The position numbers and the translations under genes were made by a program. A stretch of 64,000 bases of DNA, from assembly GCF_003987185.1 (NCBI RefSeq), contig NZ_PIPS01000002.1:372001-436000 (forward strand), read 5' to 3'. The stretch comes from Idiomarina aquatica (GTDB lineage Bacteria; Pseudomonadota; Gammaproteobacteria; Enterobacterales; Alteromonadaceae). Below the pieces are notes generated by a model. That model saw only the letters and a list, made by a program, of their open reading frames with translations. It did not search any database and was not told where the DNA came from. Positions 23,799-32,939 of this stretch are shown here, one piece after another (within the stretch, counting starts at the first letter, position 1; every line of letters begins with the position of its first letter).

Positions 23799-25469
23799 TT
23801 AAAGCGACGGCGTTGCCCGGTTGATGATGCCAACAACGTTAGCATTGGCCGGCAGTCCGCCATAGTTCATGTGGGTTCGTGGCGCCAGGCGACCGGCACA
23901 AAACGCTTCGCTGACAAAATCCGGCGCATGTTGTAACAGCAGTGCGGCCTGCAATGCCAATGCCATGCGGTCGGCAAACTGGCGAGCCTGATACGGCCAG
24001 TGGTCGCGGGGCGTCTGCTTGAAGTCACGCTTTAACGCATTGGCAAAGTCATCCAGTCGTTTATCACGGCCGCTGGCTTTGCTGATTTCGCTAAAATACG
24101 CGTCTAATACCCGAGGTTCCTTTTGTATCGCCCGCAGAATATCCAGACACTGGACATTACCACTGCCTTCCCAAATAGCGTTTACCGGAGATTCGCGCAA
24201 CAACCTTGGCATGATGGTGTTTTCCATTAGCCCCATACCACCGATCACCTCCATTGCCTCGTACGCATGGTTGGGTGTGCGTTTGCAGATCCAATACTTG
24301 CCGATGGGGGTGGCGATTCGGGCTAAAAGTTGCTCATGTTCGTCATCCTGGTTATCGAACGCGCGCGCCATACGCAGAGTCAGCGTCATCGCCGCCTCGC
24401 TTTCCAGTGCCAGATCGGCTAACAGGTTCTGCATCAGTGGTTGTTCGCTGAGCCGCGCGCCAAAGGCCTGACGGTAGTGGCAGTGATGCAGCGCCTGAGC
24501 GCTGGCCTGGCGCATTCCCGACGAGGAGCCAATCATACAGTCATAACGGGTCATGGCGACCATTTCAATGATGGTACGTATGCCACGTCCTTCTTCGCCA
24601 ACCATCCAACCGAGTGCACCACGCAGTTCACATTCGCTGGAGGCATTGGCGACATTGCCCATTTTATTTTTCAGTTGCTGGATCTGCAGCGGGTTTTTGC
24701 TACCGTCAGGTCGCCAGCGCGGCACCAGAAAACAGGAAAGCCCGCCCGGAGCTTGTGCCAGCACCAGAAACAAATCACACATGGGGGCCGAGACAAACCA
24801 TTTGTGACCCACCAGCTCGTAGACTTGCGCCGGACCTTCGGCACCGACCGGGTGTGCTACAGTACTGTTTGTTCGGACATCAGAACCACCTTGTTTTTCG
24901 GTCATAGCCATACCAACCGTGAGGCCGTTTTTACGCGTGTCGGGAATATTTTCGGGGTCGTAGTAGGGCGCCAGGATCTTGTGACCAAACTGCTCAAACA
25001 GTTGCGGCTGATGTTTCAGTGCCGGGACGGCCGCAAAGGTCATGGTGATCGGACATCCATGCGCCGCTTCAACCTGAGTGTGCAAGTAATATTTAGCGGC
25101 TCGCGCTACCTGCGCGCCGCTGCGGGGATTGCGCCAAGGACTGGCGTGTAGGCCCTCGCTGATGGCGATATCCATGAGTTGGTGATAACTGGGGTGAAAG
25201 TCGATCTGATCGATGCGATGGCCAAAACGGTCGTGAGTCTGTAGCTGTGGTTTGTTGGCATTGGCGTCAAACCCCAGTTTAATCCGCTCACTGAGTCCGC
25301 ATTCCGCGCCAAACCGGGCAATATCCTGTTCAGCCCAGGCTGCTCCCTCGCGCTGCACGGCCTCCTGCAACGCCTTGTCCTCGGCATAAAGGTTATAGTT
25401 CTCCAGTGCCGGCGGCTGATTGGTCACCTCGTGGGTTTGGGCATAATAGTTGTGCTGTTGCTTACTCAT
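23799..25469 (-). CDS. aidB: AidB-like acyl-CoA dehydrogenase
   Basis: 556 residues from the ATG at 25469; upstream codons read through the preceding gene's end and are not protein-like. The sequence follows the AidB/isovaleryl-CoA dehydrogenase family: N-terminal NQPPALENYNLY, the flavin and substrate loop MAMTEKQGGSDVRTNST (about 190-206), the catalytic-region IWEGSGNVQCLDILR, and family length. AidB is a flavoprotein induced in the adaptive response to alkylation and binds DNA; true acyl-CoA activity is weak. It lies 41 bases behind the DUF3080-like lipoprotein gene on the same strand. No Ada box was identified. Confidence 0.9.
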   Translation of the reverse strand: MSKQQHNYYAQTHEVTNQPPALENYNLYAEDKALQEAVQREGAAWAEQDIARFGAECGLSERIKLGFDANANKPQLQTHDRFGHRIDQIDFHPSYHQLMDIAISEGLHASPWRNPRSGAQVARAAKYYLHTQVEAAHGCPITMTFAAVPALKHQPQLFEQFGHKILAPYYDPENIPDTRKNGLTVGMAMTEKQGGSDVRTNSTVAHPVGAEGPAQVYELVGHKWFVSAPMCDLFLVLAQAPGGLSCFLVPRWRPDGSKNPLQIQQLKNKMGNVANASSECELRGALGWMVGEEGRGIRTIIEMVAMTRYDCMIGSSSGMRQASAQALHHCHYRQAFGARLSEQPLMQNLLADLALESEAAMTLTLRMARAFDNQDDEHEQLLARIATPIGKYWICKRTPNHAYEAMEVIGGMGLMENTIMPRLLRESPVNAIWEGSGNVQCLDILRAIQKEPRVLDAYFSEISKASGRDKRLDDFANALKRDFKQTPRDHWPYQARQFADRMALALQAALLLQHAPDFVSEAFCAGRLAPRTHMNYGGLPANANVVGIINRATPSL

Positions 25470-25510
25470 TAGGTTGACGCTCCGGCCTGACCTGTTTGGA
25501 TAACCTAAGC

Positions 25511-26578
25511 TTAGAACGAGTTTTGGCCGGATGTAAAGCCACAGTCCATAAACAACTGCTGCCATGGTTGTACAAACGCTTTACTGGTTTGGTTCAGCTT
25601 TTCTCCCTGCCGGCTCAGCTCGCGTAAGTAGTCTTGCAGCGCCGGCTGCGGCACCGCTTCGGCCAGCGTCAGTAACACCGGTTGTAGTTGCTGGTACTGA
25701 GTGGTTAATTGCGCCAGCTTTGACTGCGTTGCGTCAATAAAAAATCGCATAAACACCCGTTGCAGAACCTTAGCCCGCTCAGGCACTCCTTTGCCGTCGC
25801 AGCCCGCAGCTGCGGTCAACGGGGGCAACTGTTGCTGTAACTGAGTCAGCAGCAACCGCATCTCGATGGTACTGCGCAGCAATCGTGGTAGGTAATCCGC
25901 TTGTGCGAGCTGTTGTCGCCAGCGGGCTAAGCTAGTTTCGGCAGGCGCTGGTTGCTGTGGAGCCTGAGCAAGCCATTCGACCAGTTGCAGGAGGGCGTTT
26001 AACTGGTGGTTAAAAACGTTGTCATCAAGGGTTACTAAGCTTTTGGCTCCGATGCTCAGGGCGTGCCGCAGTGCTTTGTCGGTGGCGATCGCGTGTGCCT
26101 TATCGAAGCTCAGTTGCGCGTGTTTGTCGGCTATGGCGCGTTGCAACTCTGCTTTGATGGTTTCAGACTGCGGGTGCTGCGCGCACGTTCTTAATGCGCT
26201 CAATAGCTGCACGTCATCGTGATAGCGCATCAGCCCGTCCTCCAGTCGACCCAGTGAGCTGTTACGTTGAGCGATCAGTTGTCCGGCCTCGCAATGACCC
26301 AGTCGCAGGCTGGTTAAAAAATTCATCGCCGCTGGCTCGCCAACGGGTTTCAATGAACGTATCGTCGGCATGGGTGCCGGGCGCGGCTGGTAGCTCAGTT
26401 GTGCCGCTTCCGAGGAGAGCGTGTTGGCAATTCGTTGATTGAGCGTATGTACCGAGTCGACCACTGTCTGAGGACGCGAACAGGCACCAACGACCAGTCC
26501 GGCAACGATCAATAAACCGGCCTGAAATGCCCGCAAACGCTGGTAACTTTTGCCAATCCTCAGTACACTGCCACGCAT
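25511..26578 (-). CDS. DUF3080-like lipoprotein
   Basis: 355 residues. A basic N-terminus and hydrophobic stretch end in the lipobox VVGACS (Cys about residue 33), so the mature protein is lipid-anchored. The rest is mostly helical, glutamine- and leucine-rich, with conserved-looking MNFLTSLRLGHCEAGQLIAQRNSSLG and a C-terminal WQQLFMDCGF; the pair of later cysteines could form a disulfide. It resembles the DUF3080 family found beside housekeeping genes in marine gammaproteobacteria. Function is unknown. It is divergent from riboflavin synthase and upstream of aidB. Confidence 0.78.
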   Translation of the reverse strand: MRGSVLRIGKSYQRLRAFQAGLLIVAGLVVGACSRPQTVVDSVHTLNQRIANTLSSEAAQLSYQPRPAPMPTIRSLKPVGEPAAMNFLTSLRLGHCEAGQLIAQRNSSLGRLEDGLMRYHDDVQLLSALRTCAQHPQSETIKAELQRAIADKHAQLSFDKAHAIATDKALRHALSIGAKSLVTLDDNVFNHQLNALLQLVEWLAQAPQQPAPAETSLARWRQQLAQADYLPRLLRSTIEMRLLLTQLQQQLPPLTAAAGCDGKGVPERAKVLQRVFMRFFIDATQSKLAQLTTQYQQLQPVLLTLAEAVPQPALQDYLRELSRQGEKLNQTSKAFVQPWQQLFMDCGFTSGQNSF

Positions 26579-26608
26579 TGCTTAATCCTTACTATGCTTA
26601 GGTGTTTT

Positions 26609-27229
26609 ATGTTTACTGGTATTGTTCAGACACAAGCACAAGTTGCCCATATTAAAGACAATGACGACTTTCGTCACTTAACGCTGCGGGTCGAACCGCA
26701 GTTTCTGCGCGATTTAGAGATAGGTGCCAGTATTGCTATAAACGGCTGCTGTTTAACGGTGGTTCACTATACCGAAGATACGGTTGAGTTTGACGTTATC
26801 GACGAGACGTTGCGACTGACCAATTTGGGTGACCTTGGCAAAGGTAGCCTGGTTAATCTGGAGCGCTCGTTGAAAGTGGGTGATGAAATTGGCGGTCACC
26901 ATGTATCGGGACACATCCATTGTCAGGGAACATTGCTGGAAGTGGAACAAAGCGATACCAACTGGGCAGGCTGGGTTGAAGTGCCCGAGCCGTTTACCCC
27001 TTACCTGTTTGCCAAAGGTTTTATTGCCGTGAACGGCGCCAGTCTGACGATCGGCACCGTCGAAGACAACCGTTTTAGTCTGCACTTAATACCCGAAACC
27101 CTGCGGCTCACCAATTTATCGCAGGCACAGCCAGGAACCCAGCTTAATATCGAGTTTGATCAGCAAACCATTACCATTGTTGAAACGGTAGAGCGTATCC
27201 TAAAACAGCGCGGCGAGTCGGCGAACTAA
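26609..27229 (+). CDS. ribC: Riboflavin synthase, alpha subunit
   Basis: 206 residues from the ATG at 26609 giving the canonical MFTGIVQ start; an in-frame upstream ATG lacks family support. Two homologous lumazine-binding barrels are visible: INGCCLTVV...GGHHVSGHIHC in the first (about 1-95) and VNGASLTI...HLIPETLRLTNL in the second (about 96-190). It dismutates two 6,7-dimethyl-8-ribityllumazines to riboflavin. It stands alone, away from ribD/ribH, as in enterobacteria. Its stop overlaps the convergent CPxCG gene by four bases. Confidence 0.95.
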   Translation: MFTGIVQTQAQVAHIKDNDDFRHLTLRVEPQFLRDLEIGASIAINGCCLTVVHYTEDTVEFDVIDETLRLTNLGDLGKGSLVNLERSLKVGDEIGGHHVSGHIHCQGTLLEVEQSDTNWAGWVEVPEPFTPYLFAKGFIAVNGASLTIGTVEDNRFSLHLIPETLRLTNLSQAQPGTQLNIEFDQQTITIVETVERILKQRGESAN

Positions 27230-27435
27230 TAAAACTGCTCGTCGTTGCCGTCAATGCGTACGCGGGTTTTTTGATTCATTTCGTCAACCTGCAATTGCAC
27301 GTGAATTAAATCGCCGCAGGCAGCGCATTCGTCCTGATAATCCTGATTGCCCGCTGAGGTATCAATATCCAGTTGTGTTGTCTGCCCGCAATGCGGGCAA
27401 CGAACCACAACGCTGTTAAGATCTTCTTCGTGCAT
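27226..27435 (-). CDS. CPxCG-motif zinc-ribbon small protein
   Basis: 69 residues from the ATG at 27435 (AGAGGAAC site). Two CxxC pairs, CPHCG and CAACG, about 25 residues apart, form a likely zinc ribbon, as in the family of short CPxCG-motif cysteine-rich proteins. The C-terminal half is polar (DEMNQKTRVRIDGNDEQF). The function of the family is unknown. It is convergent with and overlaps riboflavin synthase. Confidence 0.85.
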   Translation of the reverse strand: MHEEDLNSVVVRCPHCGQTTQLDIDTSAGNQDYQDECAACGDLIHVQLQVDEMNQKTRVRIDGNDEQFY

Positions 27436-27628
27436 GAGAGTTCCTCTGGAAAGATGTTTCCGCAAAGCCTAGCGGTGCCGTTCTCGCACAGGAGTTCGGT
27501 GGGGGCAGACTATCGAAGGCCAGGGATGGCCTGAGATAAGCGTTCATGGATGAACTTGTCGTGTGTCTGTGTCAGCCCCACCGAGCTCCAGGCGAACGAC
27601 ACCGTTACGCCTTGCACGCTTACTCAAA

Positions 27629-28507
27629 CTATAGAAAAAGAATGCCGATTCCGCCCAATGAAATGCAGGCGCCGATGACGGAACGTGGTGTAATCTTTTG
27701 TTTTTTCAATAAAGAAATTGGAATAAGAAAAAGCGGTGCGGTCGACAGCAGCGTTTGGGTGAGGCCGGGGTTAATGTTCGCAATGGAAACCTGTTGCAAC
27801 CAGATCGCCAGGAAGGTACCAAAGACGATGGCGCCGAGTAATGGCAGAGGGTTAATCGATTTAAACTGGCGAATAATCGCGGCGTAAGCGTTGCGTTTTG
27901 ACAAGCCGACGATGACCGCAAGTAACACCGACCCCGCGGCTAACCGGACAAAGGCGGCGTCGATGGCATGGAGCGACTCGGTTTGCAAAACCGAAAATGC
28001 CATGACCAGTCCAGTGGCCTGGCACAGCGCCGCGCCGCTGCCGAATAACATGCCCGACAGCGAGAGCGCCGGTTGGTTGTCCGGTGCCTTTTCGGTGACC
28101 ACAAACAAGACGCCGCTTAAGGTCACCACGGCGCCGGTGCTCTCGATGATGGATAATCGGTCACTTAAAAAGGCCCAAGCCATAAATGCCGCTAACGGCG
28201 GTGCCAGGTATTCCAGCAGCATGGCGTGCCAGGGGCCGAGCCGCCTCAGCGCAGCGAAGTGGCAACTGTCACCAATGGTGATACCAATGACTCCACTCAG
28301 GGCCAGGATCACCACACCGGCGCTTAGCTGCAATGAAGTGCCGAGTAATAAACTCACTAAAAATAATAACGGGGTGGCAATAACGCCTTTCACCAGATTC
28401 ATCTGCAACGGTGAAAAGTGACTGCCGGCGCGATGATATAAAAGCGTGGCAACCGCCCAAAAACTGGCGGCTAACAAGGCGGCGAACTGACCGATCATCT
28501 CTGACAT
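27629..28507 (-). CDS. DMT-superfamily EamA permease
   Basis: 292 residues from the ATG at 28507. Ten hydrophobic segments in two EamA repeats (about 5-140 and 150-290) fit the drug/metabolite transporter superfamily. Repeat signatures FWAVATLLYHRAGSHFSP, LLEYLAPPLAAFMAWAFL and the second-half PLLGAIVFGTFLAIWLQQVS are visible. It is an inner membrane exporter or importer of unknown small metabolites. It is divergent from thrS and stands alone. Confidence 0.9.
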   Translation of the reverse strand: MSEMIGQFAALLAASFWAVATLLYHRAGSHFSPLQMNLVKGVIATPLLFLVSLLLGTSLQLSAGVVILALSGVIGITIGDSCHFAALRRLGPWHAMLLEYLAPPLAAFMAWAFLSDRLSIIESTGAVVTLSGVLFVVTEKAPDNQPALSLSGMLFGSGAALCQATGLVMAFSVLQTESLHAIDAAFVRLAAGSVLLAVIVGLSKRNAYAAIIRQFKSINPLPLLGAIVFGTFLAIWLQQVSIANINPGLTQTLLSTAPLFLIPISLLKKQKITPRSVIGACISLGGIGILFL

Positions 28508-28678
28508 CAAAACAGGCTCTGTGGTTGCTCAAATGTAAGCGGTCGATTATAGTAGCGATGCGCGTTCGATGGTACCGAACGCAACACGTTTCGTAGGGTT
28601 CGGCTGCGATGTTCAGCTGAGCCAAAATAGAGCACGTGGCACTTGGTAGGTGTCACCACTGGTTGGAAAGGATAGTTC

Positions 28679-30592
28679 ATGCCTGTAATTACTCTCCCTG
28701 ACGGAAGTCAACGCGAATTTGATAAACCGGTCTCAATCATGGATATCGCTATGGATATCGGGCCAGGTCTGGCGAAAGCGACCGTTGCGGGTCGTATCGA
28801 CGGCGAGTTGGTCGATGCCTGTGATGTGATTGAGCACGATGCGAAGGTCGAGATTGTAACGCCCAAAGATGACGATGGGGTGCACATCATCCGTCACTCG
28901 TGTGCGCATTTGCTTGGCCATGCGGTTAAGCAGTTGTGGCCTGACGCGAAAATGGCGATTGGTCCGGTGATTGATAACGGCTTTTATTATGACATCGATG
29001 TTGACCACACCTTCACCCAGGAAGATTTAGAAAAACTTGAAAAACGGATGAAGGAACTGGCAAAGACCGAGTATGAGGTCATTAAGAAAAAAGTCAGTTG
29101 GAAAGAAGCGCGTGAAACCTTTGTCGACCGCCACGAGCCGTATAAAGTTGAAATTTTAGACGAAGATATCCCGACCGACGCTAAGCCGGGTTTGTATCAT
29201 CACCAGGAATACATCGATATGTGCCGTGGGCCGCACGTACCGAACATGAAGTTCTGCCAGCATTTTAAAGTGATGAAAATGGCGGGTGCGTACTGGCGTG
29301 GTGATTCAGATAACAAGATGCTGCAACGCATCTACGGCACCGCATGGGCGGATAAAAAGCAATTAAAAGCTTATTTGAAGCGCCTGGAAGAGGCGGAAAA
29401 ACGCGATCACCGTAAAATTGGTAAGAACCAGGATTTGTTCCACTGGCAGGAAGAAGCTCCGGGTATGGTGTTCTGGCATCACAACGGCTGGACCATTTTC
29501 CGCGAGCTAGAAACCTTTATTCGAGAAAAACTGCGCGAATACGACTACCAGGAAGTTAAAGGTCCGATGATGATGGACCGCGTGCTGTGGGAAAAATCCG
29601 GGCACTGGGAGAAATTTTCCGAACTGATGTTCACTACTGCTTCGGAGAATCGTGAATATGCGGTTAAACCGATGAACTGTCCGGGCCACGTGCAGATCTT
29701 CAACCAAGGGCTTAAGTCATACCGTGACTTACCGTTGCGTATGGCCGAGTTTGGTTCCTGTCACCGTAATGAGCCGTCCGGTGCGTTACACGGCCTGATG
29801 CGGGTGCGGGGCTTTACGCAGGACGACGCTCACGTTTTTTGTACCGAAGAACAAGTGCAGTCAGAAGTCGCCGCTTGCATTAAGATGGTCTACGAAACGT
29901 ACGAAACCTTCGGTTTTGATAAGATCGATGTGAAGTTGTCAACGCGTCCGGAAAAACGTCTTGGCGATGACGCGACCTGGGATCGCAGTGAAAAAGCACT
30001 GGTGGATGCACTCAAAGCGCACGACATCGAGTTTGATTATTTACCGGGTGAGGGGGCTTTCTACGGTCCTAAGATTGAATTTACCCTGTTTGACTGTCTT
30101 GGCCGTGCCTGGCAGTGCGGTACTATTCAGTTAGACTTTGCGTTACCGGGACGTCTGGGTGCGACCTATGTCGGTGAAGACAATGACCGTCATACGCCGG
30201 TGATGATCCACCGTGCGATTCTGGGCTCGCTGGAGCGCTTTATGGGTATTCTGATCGAAGAATACGCCGGTCACTTCCCGGTTTGGTTAGCGCCAACGCA
30301 GGTTGTTTTGATGAATATCACCGATAATCAGAGCGATTATGTCAAAAAGGTGGTAAAATCTTTGAATGAAAAGGGAATTCGAGCAACAGCCGACTTGAGA
30401 AATGAGAAGATTGGCTTTAAAATCCGAGAGCATACTCTTAAACGAGTCCCTTATTTGCTTGTTGTCGGCGATAAAGAAGTCGAAGCAGGCGAGGTTGCGG
30501 TTCGTACCCGTGGCGGTGAAGACTTAGGTAAGTTCCCGCTGGAAGATTTCGTTGCACGCATCGAAGACGAAGTACGGACTCGCAAGATTTAA
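28679..30592 (+). CDS. thrS: Threonyl-tRNA synthetase
   Basis: 637 residues. Domains in order: N-terminal TGS (1-62, [11 protein letters not shown]), the editing domain with zinc-type [16 protein letters not shown] (about 72-90) and its later cysteine in [11 protein letters not shown], class II catalytic core with motif 2-like [22 protein letters not shown] and motif 3 [12 protein letters not shown], and the anticodon-binding C-terminus ([13 protein letters not shown]). It charges tRNA-Thr and deacylates Ser-tRNA-Thr. The 170-base leader is rich in short complementary stretches and may hold an autoregulatory operator as in E. coli, but I could not prove this. First gene of the translation cluster. 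Confidence 0.97.
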   Translation: MPVITLPDGSQREFDKPVSIMDIAMDIGPGLAKATVAGRIDGELVDACDVIEHDAKVEIVTPKDDDGVHIIRHSCAHLLGHAVKQLWPDAKMAIGPVIDNGFYYDIDVDHTFTQEDLEKLEKRMKELAKTEYEVIKKKVSWKEARETFVDRHEPYKVEILDEDIPTDAKPGLYHHQEYIDMCRGPHVPNMKFCQHFKVMKMAGAYWRGDSDNKMLQRIYGTAWADKKQLKAYLKRLEEAEKRDHRKIGKNQDLFHWQEEAPGMVFWHHNGWTIFRELETFIREKLREYDYQEVKGPMMMDRVLWEKSGHWEKFSELMFTTASENREYAVKPMNCPGHVQIFNQGLKSYRDLPLRMAEFGSCHRNEPSGALHGLMRVRGFTQDDAHVFCTEEQVQSEVAACIKMVYETYETFGFDKIDVKLSTRPEKRLGDDATWDRSEKALVDALKAHDIEFDYLPGEGAFYGPKIEFTLFDCLGRAWQCGTIQLDFALPGRLGATYVGEDNDRHTPVMIHRAILGSLERFMGILIEEYAGHFPVWLAPTQVVLMNITDNQSDYVKKVVKSLNEKGIRATADLRNEKIGFKIREHTLKRVPYLLVVGDKEVEAGEVAVRTRGGEDLGKFPLEDFVARIEDEVRTRKI

Positions 30593-30601
30593 TAATTGGA
30601 T

Positions 30602-30617
30602 GGAGGAATAAACCATT
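30602..30617 (+). promoter_or_regulatory. infC ribosome site and AUU start
   Basis: GGAGGA seven bases ahead of ATT at 30615. The rare AUU start is the basis of IF3 autoregulation, since IF3 rejects non-canonical starts. The strong Shine-Dalgarno fixes this as the start. Confidence 0.9.
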
Positions 30618-31160
30618 AAAGGCGGAAAAAGAACTCAGAAAGCTGCAGATAAAAACCGTATCAACGAACAGATTACCAACGTTGATGAAGTTCGCTTAAT
30701 CGGAACCGATGGTGAACAAATTGGTGTCGTCAGTATAAACGAGGCTCTTGACGCAGCAGCGGAAGCTGGTGTCGATTTGGTGGAGATGAGCCCTAATGCG
30801 GAGCCACCGGTCTGCCGCTTGATGGATTACGGTAAGTTCCTCTTCGAGAAGAGTAAAGAACAGAAAGAACAGAAGAAAAAGCAGAAACAGATTCAGGTTA
30901 AGGAAGTTAAGTTCCGACCTGGCACTGATGAGGGCGACTACCAGGTAAAACTGCGCAACCTGCGTCGTTTCCTCGAGGGAGGTGACAAAACTAAAGTCAC
31001 TATTCGTTTCCGTGGCCGGGAAATGGCACACCAGGAGTTGGGCATCGAATTGCTGAATCGCGTTAAAAACGATTTAGAAGATGTTTCAACTGTTGAGTCG
31101 TTCCCTAGAAGGGCTGAAGGTCGTCAGATGATTATGGTTCTGGCGCCATCTAAGAAGTGA
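30615..31160 (+). CDS. infC: Translation initiation factor IF-3
   Basis: 181 residues starting at the AUU at 30615 ([20 protein letters not shown]); starting at the first downstream ATG would lose the N-terminal domain. N-domain (about 10-80, [42 protein letters not shown]), lysine-rich linker ([12 protein letters not shown]), and C-domain (about 95-181, [27 protein letters not shown]). IF-3 keeps 30S subunits free and proofreads the start codon. Follows thrS by 22 bases and precedes rpmI. Confidence 0.97.
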   Translation: MKGGKRTQKAADKNRINEQITNVDEVRLIGTDGEQIGVVSINEALDAAAEAGVDLVEMSPNAEPPVCRLMDYGKFLFEKSKEQKEQKKKQKQIQVKEVKFRPGTDEGDYQVKLRNLRRFLEGGDKTKVTIRFRGREMAHQELGIELLNRVKNDLEDVSTVESFPRRAEGRQMIMVLAPSKK

Positions 31161-31234
31161 TCGTGGTACACAAGTAGGCAGCGTAGCTGTCTCACCCTTT
31201 CACACTTTTAATCAACAATGCGGAGTTTAATTTC

Positions 31235-31432
31235 ATGCCAAAAATGAAATCAAACAAAGGCGCTTCAAAGCGCTTTAAAAAGACTGCTTCAGGCGGTTAC
31301 AAGTGCAAGCAATCTCACTTGCGTCACATTCTGACTAAGAAAACTCCTAAGCGTAAGCGTCAGCTGCGTGCTAAGAGCATGGTCCACGAAGCGGACATTA
31401 AATTAGTCGATCGTATGTTACCGTACGCATAA
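31235..31432 (+). CDS. rpmI: 50S ribosomal protein L35
   Basis: 65 residues, highly basic, with the L35 pattern [17 protein letters not shown] and [16 protein letters not shown]. It is 74 bases after infC; in E. coli that gap and rpmI are translationally repressed by L20, a mechanism possible here but not verified. Followed 14 bases later by rplT. Confidence 0.98.
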   Translation: MPKMKSNKGASKRFKKTASGGYKCKQSHLRHILTKKTPKRKRQLRAKSMVHEADIKLVDRMLPYA

Positions 31433-31446
31433 GGGGAGATTAGCAA

Positions 31447-31800
31447 ATGGCACGAGTAAAACGTGGTGTAATCGCGAGAGCGCGTCACAAGAAAGTCCTG
31501 AAGCAGGCGAAAGGTTATTATGGTGCCCGTAGTCGCGTTTATCGCGTTGCGGTACAGGCAGTCACTAAAGCGGGTCAATACGCATACCGTGACCGTCGCA
31601 ACAAGAAACGTCAATTCCGTCAACTGTGGATTGTTCGTATCAACGCTGCGGCACGTCAAAACGGTCTGTCATACAGCCGCTTTATCAACGGCCTGAAAAA
31701 AGCATCAGTAGAAATCGATCGCAAGATCCTTGCTGATATCGCAGTTCACGATCAAAACGGCTTTGCTGCTTTGGTTGAGAAAGCGAAAGGCGCACTGTAA
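31447..31800 (+). CDS. rplT: 50S ribosomal protein L20
   Basis: 117 residues with the L20 signatures [19 protein letters not shown] (basic N-terminal extension that penetrates the 50S subunit) and the globular C-terminus ([20 protein letters not shown]). Required for early 50S assembly and, in related bacteria, represses rpmI-rplT. Good GGGGAG site upstream. A strong terminator follows. Confidence 0.98.
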   Translation: MARVKRGVIARARHKKVLKQAKGYYGARSRVYRVAVQAVTKAGQYAYRDRRNKKRQFRQLWIVRINAAARQNGLSYSRFINGLKKASVEIDRKILADIAVHDQNGFAALVEKAKGAL

Positions 31801-31834
31801 ATAACGGCCGTTTCGGTTTGTTAAAACAGATTTC

Positions 31835-31861
31835 AAAGGGAGCCAATTGGCTCCCTTTTTT
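31835..31861 (+). terminator. Rho-independent terminator after rplT
   Basis: AAAGGGAGCC-AATT-GGCTCCCTTT then T-run. Ends the thrS-infC-rpmI-rplT transcript before pheST. Confidence 0.93.
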
Positions 31862-31872
31862 GATCCATTTTC

Positions 31873-31881
31873 TGCTAGAAT
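31873..31881 (+). promoter_or_regulatory. Candidate extended -10 promoter for pheST
   Basis: TGCTAGAAT, an extended -10 (TGn then TAGAAT), directly after the rplT terminator and about 54 bases before the pheS start. No convincing -35, as is common for extended -10 promoters. No phenylalanine-rich leader peptide was seen. Confidence 0.45.
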
Positions 31882-31892
31882 AGCGGCTTTAA

Positions 31893-32915
<1,023 letters not shown>

Positions 32916-32939
32916 TTCAACCAAAAGGGCAGTGGCACT

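Noticed and set aside
24441-25151. Plus-strand 236-codon open frame over the acyl-CoA dehydrogenase gene
   Set aside because: It is antisense to a well-supported flavoprotein with clear motifs and shows no domain or ribosome site of its own.
30777-31160. Starting infC at a later GTG near 30777
   Set aside because: This would remove the N-terminal domain; the AUU at 30615 with GGAGGA seven bases upstream gives the full conserved protein.
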